From Bacillota bacterium (GTDB taxonomy: Bacteria > Bacillota_E > RBS10-35 > JAJYVN01): 25,886 nucleotides of DNA. A program made the translations under genes and the position numbers. Under the pieces are notes generated by a model. The model saw nothing but the letters and a program-made list of their open reading frames with translations. It was not told the origin of the DNA and made no database searches. This document shows positions 15,270 through 23,625 of this stretch, one piece after another. Position 1 is the stretch's first letter. Every line of letters begins with the position of its first letter. Where the stretch lies: the NCBI GenBank assembly GCA_021846605.1, contig JAJZWQ010000027.1:1-25886 (forward strand). Reading direction: 5' to 3'.

Positions 15270-16181
15270 CTAAGCCGACACGTGCGCCAGGATCTTTGGC
15301 AGCCTGGACTCCAGGCGAGCCAGGCGCTGCCCTTCCTGTGCGGCCGTGATCTTGCCCGCGGTCAGCTGCTTTTGCAGGTGGCTTTCCGCCGCCGCCTCCA
15401 GGGCCGCCGCCAGGCCGCTGGCCGACTTGCCGGACTGGGCCGCGGCGATCGCGTTCAGGCTCTGTCCACCCCGGAGATCGGCACGGATCTGCGCCACCGA
15501 AATCCCGAGGTAGCGGGAGACCACCGGTAGGATCTTGGGGAGGCTCGGACGCGCGGGTGCCGCCGGGCCACCGGCCCGGGCCAGCAGCTTGGGCAGCATG
15601 GCGTCAAAGCGGGACAGGCGCCGCTGCTCCCCGGCCGCAGTGATCTTGCCCGCCGTCAGCTGCTTTTGTAGGTGGCTTTGCGCCGCTGCCTCCAGGGCCG
15701 CCGCCAAGCCGCTGGCCGACTTCCCGGGCTGAGCCGCGGCGATCGCGTTCAGGCTCTGTCCGCCGCGCAGGTCGGCGCGGATCTGGGACACCGGAATCCC
15801 CAAGTACGTGGAGGCCGCCTGCATCAGGTTGACGGGCTGGGGCATCCCGGGGCGACCGGCCCGACGCGGCAGGAGGATGCCCGAACTCTTCTGGATCCGC
15901 TGATCCAGCTTCTGTGCCGTTGCGGCCGTGATCTTGCCCGCCGTCAAGCGCTGTTGCACCTGATCGCTTTCCGTCTGCTTGATGGCCGTCTCCAGGGTGG
16001 ACCGCGAGATGCCCAGGTGACTGGCCAGGTCGGACAGGAAGCCACCGACCGCCGAACCCGTGGATGACGGAGGGGATCCGCTTCCGGTGGAAGCCGACGC
16101 CATCCCAACGACCACTAGGCTGCCGGCACCCAGCGCCGCCGCCAGACCGAGCCCCAGGACCCAGCGCGGAAAACGATTCAT
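15270..16181 (-). CDS. Secreted helical-repeat protein of unknown function
   Basis: The 303-residue protein starts at ATG 16181 (GTG 16193 possible; GGGGGAG lies just upstream). Residues 1-30 are a signal sequence with a hydrophobic core (WVLGLGLAAALGAGSLVVVGMASA). Then come one divergent module (about 48-100) and two almost identical modules (127-205 and 224-303). Each full module reads YLGI.V.QIRADLRGGQSLN, then AIAAAQ.GKSASGLAAALEAAA, then LQKQLTAGKITAA and a basic/Leu helix. They look like paired-helix units: a small 'LGIs..qiradL..GqSl' fold followed by an amphipathic helix. Comparable repeats occur in exported proteins of GC-rich Gram-positives and Chloroflexi without a known function. 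The gene stands alone on its strand. Confidence 0.75.
   Translation of the reverse strand: MNRFPRWVLGLGLAAALGAGSLVVVGMASASTGSGSPPSSTGSAVGGFLSDLASHLGISRSTLETAIKQTESDQVQQRLTAGKITAATAQKLDQRIQKSSGILLPRRAGRPGMPQPVNLMQAASTYLGIPVSQIRADLRGGQSLNAIAAAQPGKSASGLAAALEAAAQSHLQKQLTAGKITAAGEQRRLSRFDAMLPKLLARAGGPAAPARPSLPKILPVVSRYLGISVAQIRADLRGGQSLNAIAAAQSGKSASGLAAALEAAAESHLQKQLTAGKITAAQEGQRLARLESRLPKILAHVSA
15273..15803 (-). repeat. Two direct DNA repeats inside the helical-repeat gene
   Basis: Codons 127-205 (15567-15803) and 224-303 (about 15273-15512) are near-identical at the DNA level as well, with a period of about 290 bases. For example, CGATCGCGTTCAGGCTCTGT occurs at about 15448 and 15738. Such similarity in DNA points to recent internal duplication or gene conversion and makes module gain or loss likely. 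Confidence 0.8.
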
Positions 16182-16309
16182 TGGCGCATGCACTCCCCCG
16201 GGTTCGCACGATTTGGATCGGGGGTAGGGTAGCCAGAAATGATCAAGATGCTGTGCATACGCGGGCCGTAGTTGGCGCAGCCGCCCGGGTGCGGGGGGCG
16301 TACGGTTAG

Positions 16310-16347
16310 GCCTGGCCGGCAGCGGGCGTGCCCCCTGCCGGCCAGGC
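16310..16347 (-). terminator. Terminator hairpin after wrbA
   Basis: GCCTGGCCGGCAG (16310-16322) pairs perfectly over 13 bases with CTGCCGGCCAGGC (16335-16347) around a 12-base loop. It begins 8 bases beyond the stop of the minus-strand flavoprotein gene. It lacks a T-tract on the minus strand, so it may slow or protect transcripts rather than be a strict intrinsic terminator. Confidence 0.6.
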
Positions 16348-16354
16348 GTGAACG

Positions 16355-16975
16355 TCAGTCGGCCACCAGACGCGAGCGGTTGTCGGCGAGCACCGCCGCA
16401 AAGCGGGCGACGCGCCCCCCCATGTAGCGGGCGGCGGCCAGTACCTCCGCAGCCGGCTGCCCGTCCCGGGAAGCCGTGAAGCTTACCCCGTAGGGGTTGC
16501 CGCCGGACGCGAATACGGACTGATCGGTGTAGCCGGGCGGGGTGATGACGGCTCCCCAGTGATACATCACGTTGTAGATCGTGAGCAGAGTGGTCTCCTG
16601 GCCCCCATGGGGGTTCTGGGCACCGGTGAAGGCGGCGACGGCCTTGTTGGCGAGCTTCCCCTGCCCCCAGAGCGGACCCGTCGAATCCAGGAACAGTTTC
16701 ATCTGGCCGGCCAGCGCGCCATACCGGGTGGGAGCCCCCAGCACCATGCCGTCCGCCCAGTCCAGATCATCCAACGTGACCTCCGGGACGCTTCCCGAAG
16801 CCTGGGCATAGGCCTGCCAGGCGGCGTTGCCCGCCAGCGCCTCCTGCGGCAGGGTCTCCCCCACCTTGCGCAGCCGCGTCTCCGCGCCGGCCGCGCGCGC
16901 CCCCTCCTCCACCGCCTGGGCGACGCGAAACGTGTTGCCCGTCATGCTGTAGTACACGATGGCCACCTTCGCCAC
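16355..16975 (-). CDS. wrbA: WrbA-type NAD(P)H:quinone oxidoreductase flavoprotein
   Basis: The 206-residue flavodoxin-fold protein reduces quinones by two electrons with NAD(P)H and FMN, which avoids semiquinone radicals. The FMN phosphate loop is YYSMTGNTFRVA at residues 8-19. APTRYG.LAGQMKLFLDSTG, then FTGAQNPHGGQETTLL, and the active-site HWGAVITPPGYTD are characteristic of WrbA. I chose GTG 16975, with GAGGAGGAG eight bases upstream; longer starts add unconserved residues. The gene follows the marR gene by 22 bases and is probably cotranscribed with it, so expression would be induced when MarR is released by a ligand such as a quinone or oxidant. Confidence 0.92.
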   Translation of the reverse strand: MAKVAIVYYSMTGNTFRVAQAVEEGARAAGAETRLRKVGETLPQEALAGNAAWQAYAQASGSVPEVTLDDLDWADGMVLGAPTRYGALAGQMKLFLDSTGPLWGQGKLANKAVAAFTGAQNPHGGQETTLLTIYNVMYHWGAVITPPGYTDQSVFASGGNPYGVSFTASRDGQPAAEVLAAARYMGGRVARFAAVLADNRSRLVAD

Positions 16976-16997
16976 GATCCCACTCCTCCTCACACGG

Positions 16998-17420
16998 TTA
17001 GGGAAGCCGGTCGTCCAGCCCATGCTCCAGCCGCCGCAACGCCCGCGCCAAGGCAGTCCTCTCTGCGGCGCTCAGGACAGACAAGTGGCCGGCGAGCCAG
17101 GCCTCATGCGCCGGGACCACCTCCCGCCAGAGGCCACGCCCGGCCGGTGTCAGAAACAGGCGCTTCACGCGACCGTCCTGATGGCGGCGCAGGAGACCCG
17201 CGGCCTCCATGCGGTCCAGCAACTGGCAGACGTTGCCCTTTGTCGTCACCAGGGCCCGGGCCAGTTCCTGCTGCGTCTGCCCCTCGGCGGCGCCAACCTG
17301 GGCAAGCACGTCGAACTGCGCCGGCGAGAGGCCGAACTCCCGCAGGTGCTCGATCATCAGATGGCTGAGCTTGCCGTAGACCCGGGCCAGCCGCATCCAG
17401 GCGGCCGCCTCTGGCCGCAC
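16998..17420 (-). CDS. MarR-family transcriptional regulator
   Basis: The 140-residue protein is a typical MarR: N-terminal dimerisation helix, winged helix-turn-helix ([12 protein letters not shown], then [29 protein letters not shown]), the basic wing [13 protein letters not shown], and C-terminal helices completing the dimer. I chose GTG 17420 because GGAGGGGG lies five bases upstream and the length then matches the family. The frame itself is open to 17633 without support. Cys is present in the recognition region (NVCQLL), a possible but unproven redox sensor. It is the first gene of a two-gene operon with wrbA and is divergent from the GH51 gene, so it may control both sides. Confidence 0.9.
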   Translation of the reverse strand: MRPEAAAWMRLARVYGKLSHLMIEHLREFGLSPAQFDVLAQVGAAEGQTQQELARALVTTKGNVCQLLDRMEAAGLLRRHQDGRVKRLFLTPAGRGLWREVVPAHEAWLAGHLSVLSAAERTALARALRRLEHGLDDRLP

Positions 17421-17442
17421 AGGCTCCCCCTCCGGGGGAGAG

Positions 17443-17454
17443 TTTAGCCATAAA
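17443..17454. promoter_or_regulatory. AT-rich inverted repeat, candidate MarR operator
   Basis: TTTA-GCCA-TAAA lies 23 bases upstream of the marR start, flanked by GAG on the left and CCCTC on the right, which extends the symmetry partly. It is the only AT-rich patch in the divergent marR/GH51 spacer. It does not match the classical TTGC-type MarR site closely. Confidence 0.35.
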
Positions 17455-17541
17455 CCCTCAGGTCTGCCAAGAGGCTGTTGCGCCGGCAGGCCCCACCAGG
17501 GGTGCACCCGAATCAGCCTGGTCCGGGGGGCGGGACACGCC

Positions 17542-19029
17542 ATGAACACGGTCGTGATCCGGGCCGAAGCGGACGGGCCCCGCATCGAACGCAGCCTGTA
17601 CGGCCACTTCGCCGAGCACCTGGGAGGCTGCATCTACGGAGGCATCTGGGTGGGCGAGGACTCCGCCATCCCCAACACACGCGGGATCCGCAACGATGTG
17701 GTCGGGGCGCTCCGGCGCCTGGGGCCTCCCGTTCTGCGCTGGCCCGGCGGCTGCTTCGCCGACGAGTACCACTGGATGGACGGCATCGGACCCCGGGCCG
17801 ACCGTCCCACGATGGTCAACACGCACTGGGGCATGGTCACCGAAACCAACCACTTCGGCACGCATGAGTTCCTGGATCTCTGCGCCCAGATCGGCGCCGC
17901 CCCCTACCTCTGTGGCAACGTGGGCAGCGGCACCGTCCGCGAAATGCAGCAGTGGGTCGAGTACGTCACCCACGGCGGCAGCGGGCCCATGGCCGACCTG
18001 CGTCGCCGCCACGGCCGGGCCGAGCCGTGGGCCCTCCCCTACTTCGGTGTGGGCAACGAGAATTGGGGCTGCGGCGGCACCATGCGGCCGGAAGCCTACG
18101 CCGACCTCTACCGGCAGTATCAGACATATGTGCGCGACTTCGGCGGCAACCGTGTCTGCAAGATCGCCTGCGGTCCCAACGGCGGGGACACGCACTGGAC
18201 GGAGGTGCTGATGCGGGAAGCGGCCCACCACATGGGCGGCCTGGCACTGCACTACTACACGGGCCCGGGCGGGACGGCCGGGGCCACCAGCCGTTCGGCG
18301 ACGGCGTTCGGCAAGGCGGAGTGGGTGGCGACACTGCGCAATGCCCTGCGCATCGAGTCCCTGATCGAGCGCCACTCCGAAATTATGGACCGCTACGACC
18401 CCGCCCGCCGTGTGGCGCTGGTCATCGATGAGTGGGGCAGCTGGTATGACAGCGATCCGGATGCCCCGCCGGGGTACATGCTCTTCCAGCAGAACACGCT
18501 GCGGGACGCGCTTGTGGCCGGCCTCACGCTCAACACCTTCCACCGCTACGCCGAGCGCGTGCGCATGGCCAACATCGCCCAGACGGTGAACGTCCTGCAG
18601 GCCATGATCCTAACCCACGGCCCCCAGATGCTCCTGACGCCCACCTACCACGTCTTCGAGATGTACCGGGTGCATCAGGGGGCGCGGGCGCTTGCGACCC
18701 GCGTCCGCCCGGAGGAGTACGGTGCCGGCGGCGAGCACATTCCGGTCCTGCATGCCTCGGCCTCGCGCGATGCGCAGGGACGCGTGCACCTCTCGCTCTG
18801 CAACACCCACCCCACCGACACCATCCGGGTCGAGTGCAGCATGGAAGGTGGAACCCCGACAGCAGCCAGCGCCCGGGTGCTGACCGGCGATCGGCCAAAC
18901 GCGCACAACACGTTTGCCGCCCCGGACGCGGTGCGCCCGCAGCCCCTGGAGACACTGGCCCTCTCCCCGGGGGGGCTGGAGGTGGCCCTGCCACCGGCTG
19001 CAGTCGCCGTGGTGGAACTGGTCCTGTAG
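17542..19029 (+). CDS. abfA: GH51 alpha-L-arabinofuranosidase
   Basis: The 495-residue enzyme releases terminal arabinofuranose from arabinan and arabinoxylan oligosaccharides. The GH51 order is clear: start [20 protein letters not shown], substrate loop [14 protein letters not shown], acid/base Glu173 in [14 protein letters not shown], nucleophile Glu297 in VIDEWG, and the C-terminal beta-sandwich with [18 protein letters not shown] and [13 protein letters not shown]. Length and lack of a signal peptide match the cytoplasmic family members. ATG 17542 is followed by the family's N-terminus but has only a weak upstream GGGGGCGGG. With the GH-A lipoprotein at the left end, it suggests use of plant polysaccharide. 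It stands alone and is divergent from marR. Confidence 0.93.
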   Translation: MNTVVIRAEADGPRIERSLYGHFAEHLGGCIYGGIWVGEDSAIPNTRGIRNDVVGALRRLGPPVLRWPGGCFADEYHWMDGIGPRADRPTMVNTHWGMVTETNHFGTHEFLDLCAQIGAAPYLCGNVGSGTVREMQQWVEYVTHGGSGPMADLRRRHGRAEPWALPYFGVGNENWGCGGTMRPEAYADLYRQYQTYVRDFGGNRVCKIACGPNGGDTHWTEVLMREAAHHMGGLALHYYTGPGGTAGATSRSATAFGKAEWVATLRNALRIESLIERHSEIMDRYDPARRVALVIDEWGSWYDSDPDAPPGYMLFQQNTLRDALVAGLTLNTFHRYAERVRMANIAQTVNVLQAMILTHGPQMLLTPTYHVFEMYRVHQGARALATRVRPEEYGAGGEHIPVLHASASRDAQGRVHLSLCNTHPTDTIRVECSMEGGTPTAASARVLTGDRPNAHNTFAAPDAVRPQPLETLALSPGGLEVALPPAAVAVVELVL

Positions 19030-19290
19030 GACGGGGGGCGCCCGGCTGAGGGTCGCCAGCGGGCCTCAAGACCACGGAGGTTTCCCACTAGCCGCCCGGC
19101 AAAGAGGGCCCCTCGCCCGCTTGGCGCACCCAGACCCCGCGGAGGCGGCGGCCGCGGGCGCCGGGGCCCGGATAGGCCGTGACCGCGGCAGCCACCCGGA
19201 CTCCCGCTCCGCGGGCCTCGCCGGCCCGGCAAGCCGGGCTGTCCCGAGCCGCAAGGCGGTCGGCGGCGCCAGAGGACGCCCCTCCCGGCT

Positions 19291-20109
19291 TCAGGCCCCT
19301 AGGTCCGCCTGCTCCTCCCCGCACGGGCCGCCCCAGGCGTTGCCTGGAAGCACCACCAGGCTCCCGTCGGCCCGCAGCAGCGGGTTGTACCACTGGGCGA
19401 TCAGCTGGGTGCTGCGGCTGACATAGTGGCCGATGTACGAACGGCGGAAGCGGGAGCGACTGGTGTTGGGATAGCTGCCGTGGATGACGCTGCCGTTGAA
19501 AAAGAGCACGTCGCCCGGCGCCATCCGCACCGTCACGGGCGACAGCCCCGTCGGCGGGTCGACCTCATCGCGCGTGAAGGATCGGGTCGGATCCGCCTCG
19601 TGCGGGCAAAGGATCGGGGTGTCCTGGGTACCGGGGACGATCATCATCGCCCCGTTCTCCTCGTCGCAGGCGTCCAACGCCATCCAGGCCGCCACGCACT
19701 TGCCGGGCTTGGTCTTCAGGTAGTAGTCGTCCTGATGCAGGGCCTGGCCCCGGGCCGTTGGCGGCTTGAAATAGAGCATGCTCTGGGCCGCCAGCGGGTC
19801 CTCGCCGAAGACGGCGGACAGGATCTCCAGGATCGCGGGATGCAGCAGATAGCGGCGAGCCGTCTCGTTGACACGGTGGGGGTGCATCATCCGGGGATAG
19901 ACGCGCAGGAGGTCGCCACCGCTGGCCGCCGGGGACACGGCCGTAAAGCACCCCGGAATGGACCCGGCCGCATGCATCGCCATGAAGGTCTCCAGAAGCT
20001 CGGCCACTTCGCCCCCGTCCAGGAGCCCCCGACGTATCAGGTACCCGTCCCGGGCGAACGCCTCGTGCAGATCCCTGATGTCCGGCCCGACCCGCCACGC
20101 CTGCGCCAT
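19291..20109 (-). CDS. Phytanoyl-CoA dioxygenase (PhyH)-family Fe(II)/2-oxoglutarate oxygenase
   Basis: The 272-residue protein has the double-stranded beta-helix oxygenase signature: His125 and Asp127 in ALHQDDYY, distal His210 in VIHGSYPN, and nearby Arg residues (SRFRRSY) that would bind 2-oxoglutarate. The N-terminal FARDGYLIRRGLL, central WMALDACDEENGAMMIVPGT and APGDVLFFNG are typical of PhyH proteins. ATG 20109 follows GGGGGGACGGGG closely. Such enzymes hydroxylate diverse small molecules, including lipids, ectoine and secondary metabolites. No neighbour indicates the substrate. It is convergent with the GH51 gene, with a GC-rich 261-base spacer containing GCCCGGC-AA-GCCGGGC at 19224-19239. 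Confidence 0.9.
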   Translation of the reverse strand: MAQAWRVGPDIRDLHEAFARDGYLIRRGLLDGGEVAELLETFMAMHAAGSIPGCFTAVSPAASGGDLLRVYPRMMHPHRVNETARRYLLHPAILEILSAVFGEDPLAAQSMLYFKPPTARGQALHQDDYYLKTKPGKCVAAWMALDACDEENGAMMIVPGTQDTPILCPHEADPTRSFTRDEVDPPTGLSPVTVRMAPGDVLFFNGSVIHGSYPNTSRSRFRRSYIGHYVSRSTQLIAQWYNPLLRADGSLVVLPGNAWGGPCGEEQADLGA

Positions 20110-20240
20110 GCCCCGTCCCCCCCATGGGGCCGCCGTAGACCCCGGTACGAAGGCAGCACCCCACGGTCAGCATATCTGGGAGCGCCCGCCAAGGGAACCG
20201 ACGCAATCCGGCAGGCCGGTCGGACGACTTGGCGTATCGT

Positions 20241-20267
20241 CTGTGCACGGGCATTGGGGGTGCACAG
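20241..20267 (+). promoter_or_regulatory. Perfect inverted repeat over the tag ribosome binding site
   Basis: CTGTGCAC (20241-20248) and GTGCACAG (20260-20267) are perfect 8-bp arms with an 11-base spacer. The right arm overlaps the GGGGGTG ribosome binding site and ends three bases before the GTG start at 20271. As RNA it would form a hairpin hiding the ribosome binding site. As DNA it could be an operator just after a TATCGT -10-like box at 20235-20240. Its presence argues against a start upstream at TTG 20229. Confidence 0.6.
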
Positions 20268-20270
20268 CAC

Positions 20271-20846
20271 GTGCGCTGCTTCGGGGAGGGCGACCCGCTG
20301 TATGCCGCCTACCACGACTTCGAGTGGGGCCGCCCGGTGCGGGATGAACGGGAGCTCTTCGAGCATCTCTGCCTGGAGGCTTTCCAGGCCGGGCTATCCT
20401 GGCGCCTCGTCCTCGAGCGGCGGCCCGCGCTCCGGCAGGCCTTCTGCGACTTCACCCCGGCGAGGATCGCGGCCTTTGGCGCCCAGGACATCGCGGCCAT
20501 CCTGGAAACCCCGGGCGTGATCCGTCATCGGGGCAAGGTCGAGGCGGTCATCACCAACGCCCGCGCGACGCTGGCCCTCCATGCGCTGGGCACCACGTTG
20601 GTTGAGCGCGTCTGGGCCCACCGGCCGCCGGCCGCTGGCGGCCCTGGCGGCTGGCCACCACCGGCCAGCACCGCGGAGTCCGCCGCCTTGGCCAGCTCCC
20701 TGCGCCGGTCTGGGTTCCGCTTCATCGGCCCCACATCCGCCTATGCCCTGATGCAAGCATGTGGCTTGGTCAATGATCACCGCCCGGATTGTTCGGTCTA
20801 CCGGGAGATCGCGGCCGTTCAGCGCGACGCGGTAGGTGGTGGTTGA
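20271..20846 (+). CDS. tag: DNA-3-methyladenine glycosylase I
   Basis: The 191-residue enzyme removes 3-methyladenine from alkylated DNA, starting base-excision repair. Signature segments are RCFGEGDPLYAAYHDFEWG, LFEHLCLEAFQAGLSW (Glu36 and Trp44 in the base pocket), GVIRHRGKVEAVITNA, and the C-terminal GFRFIGPTSAYALMQACGLVNDH. The structural zinc ligands of the family appear as Cys3, His15, His170 and Cys174. I chose GTG 20271, which places the conserved start MRC at the N-terminus as in E. coli Tag and has GGGGGTG nine bases upstream. The linker HRPPAAGGPGGWPPP is richer in Gly/Pro than usual. The gene stands alone, divergent from the oxygenase gene. Confidence 0.93.
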   Translation: MRCFGEGDPLYAAYHDFEWGRPVRDERELFEHLCLEAFQAGLSWRLVLERRPALRQAFCDFTPARIAAFGAQDIAAILETPGVIRHRGKVEAVITNARATLALHALGTTLVERVWAHRPPAAGGPGGWPPPASTAESAALASSLRRSGFRFIGPTSAYALMQACGLVNDHRPDCSVYREIAAVQRDAVGGG

Positions 20847-20924
20847 TGCAGGAAACGGCGTGCCGCTGTTAAAGGATGTATGGTTCCGCGGACACGCGGA
20901 GTCGCAGTGCAGGGGGTGTCATCA

Positions 20925-21479
20925 ATGGAGGAACGGTTCGGGCGGAGACGCATGCGCTGGTTGGCTGTCGGGGCGGTTACCGCGCTCGCCGTCGGGTTGA
21001 CTGCCTGTGGGGCGGGGGGCGCCGCGGCCACCTCGCAGCCGGCAACGGTCCAGCTCTCGAACAACAGCACCCTGGGCTCCATCCTCGTGGACGCCAATGG
21101 CATGACCCTCTACCGGTTCCACAAGGACAGCGCGAATAAGAGCGCCTGCTCCGGCACCTGCGCCGGGATCTGGCCGCCCCTGATTGTCAGCGGCAAGCCG
21201 AGCGCCGGCAGCGGCGTGACCGGCAATCTGGGCACCCTCAAGCGTTCCAACGGCCAGGAGCAGGTGACCTGCAACGGCTTTCCGCTGTACACGTTCTCCG
21301 GCGACAAGGCGGCCGGGAACACGAACGGCCAGGGGTACCTGAAGCTGTGGAATGCGGTGACGGCCAGTTGCGGCCTGGTGACCACGGGGATCAGTAGTAC
21401 CACCGCGGCGACCACGACCACCAAGAGCTCGACCACGGCGACCAACACCAGCTCTGCCAGCAGCGGCTGGGCCGGCTGA
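20925..21479 (+). CDS. COG4315-type secreted lipoprotein with two PF03640-like repeats
   Basis: ATG 20925 has AGGGGG eight bases upstream. The 184-residue protein begins with a basic segment, a hydrophobic core and lipobox LTAC (Cys28), so it is a surface lipoprotein. Two repeats of the 'lipoprotein with conserved Yx(FWY)xxD motif' type follow: STLGSILVDANGMTLYRF with CSGTCAGIWPPL, and GNLGTLKRSNGQEQ with FPLYTFSGDKAAG, then GQGYLKLWNAVT. The Cys pairs may form disulfides. The tail of about 30 residues is almost all Ser, Thr and Ala, an unstructured and possibly glycosylated segment. The function of the family is unknown; it is common in actinobacteria and soil Chloroflexi-like lineages. A hairpin follows the stop. 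Confidence 0.87.
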   Translation: MEERFGRRRMRWLAVGAVTALAVGLTACGAGGAAATSQPATVQLSNNSTLGSILVDANGMTLYRFHKDSANKSACSGTCAGIWPPLIVSGKPSAGSGVTGNLGTLKRSNGQEQVTCNGFPLYTFSGDKAAGNTNGQGYLKLWNAVTASCGLVTTGISSTTAATTTTKSSTTATNTSSASSGWAG

Positions 21480-21934
21480 TCCCCCCGCGCGGCAGGGGGG
21501 AGGGTCCAGCACACCGGGCCCTCCCCCCCTTCCGGTCAGGCCCGCGCCCCCACGCACGCCCGCATCCCGTCCCACTCTCCCGCCAGATATCGGTCATGCA
21601 CGCCCAGCGGGCGCTCTCGTGCGCCACGTGGGCCAGGCGGAAGCAGCAGGCACAGCGATATGCGGCGAGGCGTTGCCGTTGGCCGTGTCGGCCAGCTGGT
21701 ACTGGCCGAGGAAGGCGTCGCCGTCCTTGCCCTGATCTCCACCGGCTCCGGGAGCGGAACCTGAGGCATCCCTTCGAGCAGCGCCTGCGGGCTGCGCTCG
21801 CGGCAGTATGCCTGAAAGAGGCGGTGCGTTCCCGGCCAGGGTAAAGTTGCCGGCGTCTTGGCCCCGGCAAGCTACTGCGCAGGCCGGCAAGCCCCTTTGA
21901 GGCTGTGTCTGGGGGGGCCTGTGGGGCGGCTGGC
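21480..21934 (-). other. Hairpin and probable decayed coding sequence
   Basis: Beyond the hairpin at 21494-21530, the minus strand of about 21540-21850 reads like protein in successive frames: RLFQAYCRERSPQALLEGM, then KDGDAFLGQYQLADTANG, then CFRLAHVAHESARWACMTDIW. No single frame joins them and none has a start. This looks like a frameshifted gene remnant downstream of the glycosyltransferase gene. I cannot name the family. Confidence 0.3.
21494..21530 (+). terminator. Terminator-like hairpin after the lipoprotein gene
   Basis: AGGGGGGAGGG (21494-21504) pairs with CCCTCCCCCCT (21519-21529), 14 bases after the stop. Only two T residues follow, so it is a weak intrinsic terminator on the plus strand. 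Confidence 0.5.
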
Positions 21935-23434
21935 TCAGGTGGCCCGGGCGCAGTTCGGTAGCACATAGAGGGGGGTGCCGCTGGCGGACTCCTGCCGCGC
22001 GTGCGCGGCCAACCAGCCTTTGGCCGCCGGGGTAAGGGGGGCGCCCAGCGGGAGCAGGACCGTCGCCCCGGCGCGGGACCAGGCCTGTAGTTCCGCGCTG
22101 TCGATAGCGGCGGTCCGCCAACCCTCACGCCATGCCGCATAGAGGATGGCCGAGTTCCCGGTCCCGACCACCACGGGGCCGGCGGGGCAGGCCTGGTCCA
22201 TGGCCTGCGCAAGCTGCCCGGTGGCGGTGTCCTGCCGGTAGAGCGGGGGGAGGAACAGCACGTCGGCCAGCACCACCAGGCCCACCGCGGCAGCCGCGGC
22301 CACGGCCAGCAGCCTGCGGCGGTCGCGCCATGCCGCGTCCAGCGCCGCACCGCCGACGGCCGCCAGGAACGCGCAGCATGGGAGGAGGTAATAATCCTGG
22401 CGAATGCGGGTGACGATGACAAGGCACCAGACCAGAAGCGCCACACCCCAGGCGATCATGAAGCCGCGCGCCGCGCGGGGCACGGCCAGCAGCCCCCACG
22501 GCAAGAGGGCGGCCATCCCCCAACCCGCGGCCCCGATCACGAGATTGTGGATCCAGAACTGGGTGACCGCCGGACTGCCCTCCTGCCATCCCGGCTGGGT
22601 GAACAGCGCGACTGCCAGACGGGAGACGAACGCCCCCTGGCCCCGGGCCATCATCCCGGAGACCCCGGTGTATAGGCCGGCCGCCAGGTAGGGCAGGCCC
22701 AACGCCAGCAGGAGGGGCCAGGAGCGGCGGGCGGACCCGCGGCGCAACAGGAGCACGAGGATGGGCAGGCCCAGGATCGCGTTCGGCAATTTGGCGGCGA
22801 TCGCTAGGGCGAACAGGGCGCTGGCCAGCGCCAGCCGGCCGCCTGTCGGGCGCCGCGACCAACTGCTGAACGCCCAAAGCGCCCAAAGGCCAAAGCACAT
22901 CATCGCCGGCTCGGCCTGAAAGGCCCGGCCGTAAAAGATGGCCAGGGGTGAGATCGCATACAGCAGGGCGCCCCACAAGGCCGCCCGCTCACCCAATTCC
23001 AACCGCAGCAGGAAGTACAGGGCCAGGAGCGATCCGGCGGAGAGCGCGATGGCCGTGGCGTGCAGCAGCGCCGCGCTCCAGCCGAATACGTGCGCCGCCT
23101 CCGCGGCCAGGGCCTCTCCCAGGGGCAACTCCACCTGGACGTAGTTTGGCCCCGGCCCGTCGTAGAGCAGTTGGGGGTGCAGCAGCCGTACGCCCTGGAG
23201 GTAGTAGAAGCGCGCGATCGACGCGGTATCCGATTGGCGCCAATCCGAGTGATCCAAAAGCGGGGCGCCCAGGTGGTAGGCCCGCAGCGCGATGAACAGC
23301 ACCAGCACGGCAAGTGCCCAGGCCCACTGGGCGCGCCGGTCACCGCTGGGCGTCGCCAATCCTTCTTTCCCCCATCCGGGACATCTGGCTGGGCCTCGGG
23401 TCGCGCGTGCGCCCAGGGGCCCGGTCCCCAGCAT
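21935..23434 (-). CDS. GT-C membrane glycosyltransferase (ArnT/PMT-like)
   Basis: The protein of up to 499 residues has about eleven hydrophobic helices and the GT-C signature of dolichyl- or polyprenyl-phosphate-sugar-dependent transferases (PF13231-like). The first extracytoplasmic loop carries Asp in LLDHSDWRQSDTASIARFYY, near residues 60-80. A second conserved part is YAISPLAIFYGRAFQAEPAM. It would transfer a sugar from a lipid carrier to a cell-surface acceptor. A soluble C-terminal domain of about 120 residues follows the last helix. The start is uncertain: ATG 23434 has no clear ribosome binding site, and TTG 23359, after a GGGGGAAAGAAGGA stretch, would drop 25 unconserved residues. 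Sugar donor and acceptor cannot be read from the sequence. Confidence 0.85.
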   Translation of the reverse strand: MLGTGPLGARATRGPARCPGWGKEGLATPSGDRRAQWAWALAVLVLFIALRAYHLGAPLLDHSDWRQSDTASIARFYYLQGVRLLHPQLLYDGPGPNYVQVELPLGEALAAEAAHVFGWSAALLHATAIALSAGSLLALYFLLRLELGERAALWGALLYAISPLAIFYGRAFQAEPAMMCFGLWALWAFSSWSRRPTGGRLALASALFALAIAAKLPNAILGLPILVLLLRRGSARRSWPLLLALGLPYLAAGLYTGVSGMMARGQGAFVSRLAVALFTQPGWQEGSPAVTQFWIHNLVIGAAGWGMAALLPWGLLAVPRAARGFMIAWGVALLVWCLVIVTRIRQDYYLLPCCAFLAAVGGAALDAAWRDRRRLLAVAAAAAVGLVVLADVLFLPPLYRQDTATGQLAQAMDQACPAGPVVVGTGNSAILYAAWREGWRTAAIDSAELQAWSRAGATVLLPLGAPLTPAAKGWLAAHARQESASGTPLYVLPNCARAT

Positions 23435-23586
23435 GCAGGGGGTACGGGGGACGGCCGCCCCGTAGCCCGTCCATGCAGATCATAGAATGCCACGGTTTGC
23501 GGCAGCGCGTCGGTAGGAGGTTGGCCGGTCGGCCCGGATGCGGAACCGGCACCGCGCCGCGGGGGAGGAGCCAAGGTGGCGCGGGG

Positions 23587-23615
23587 GGGGGCCCGGATCC
23601 GGTGTCCGGGCCCCC
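23587..23615 (-). terminator. Hairpin between htrA and the glycosyltransferase gene
   Basis: GGGGGCCCGGA (23587-23597) and TCCGGGCCCCC (23605-23615) form a perfect 11-bp stem with a 7-base loop, 11 bases beyond the htrA stop. No T-tract follows on the minus strand. Confidence 0.5.
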
Positions 23616-23625
23616 GCTGGCCGCC

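Noticed and set aside
19030..19290. Possible small gene or RNA between the GH51 and PhyH genes
   Set aside because: The spacer is GC-rich with several small hairpins but has no start with a ribosome binding site, no promoter and no recognisable RNA fold. It looks like a convergent-gene spacer.
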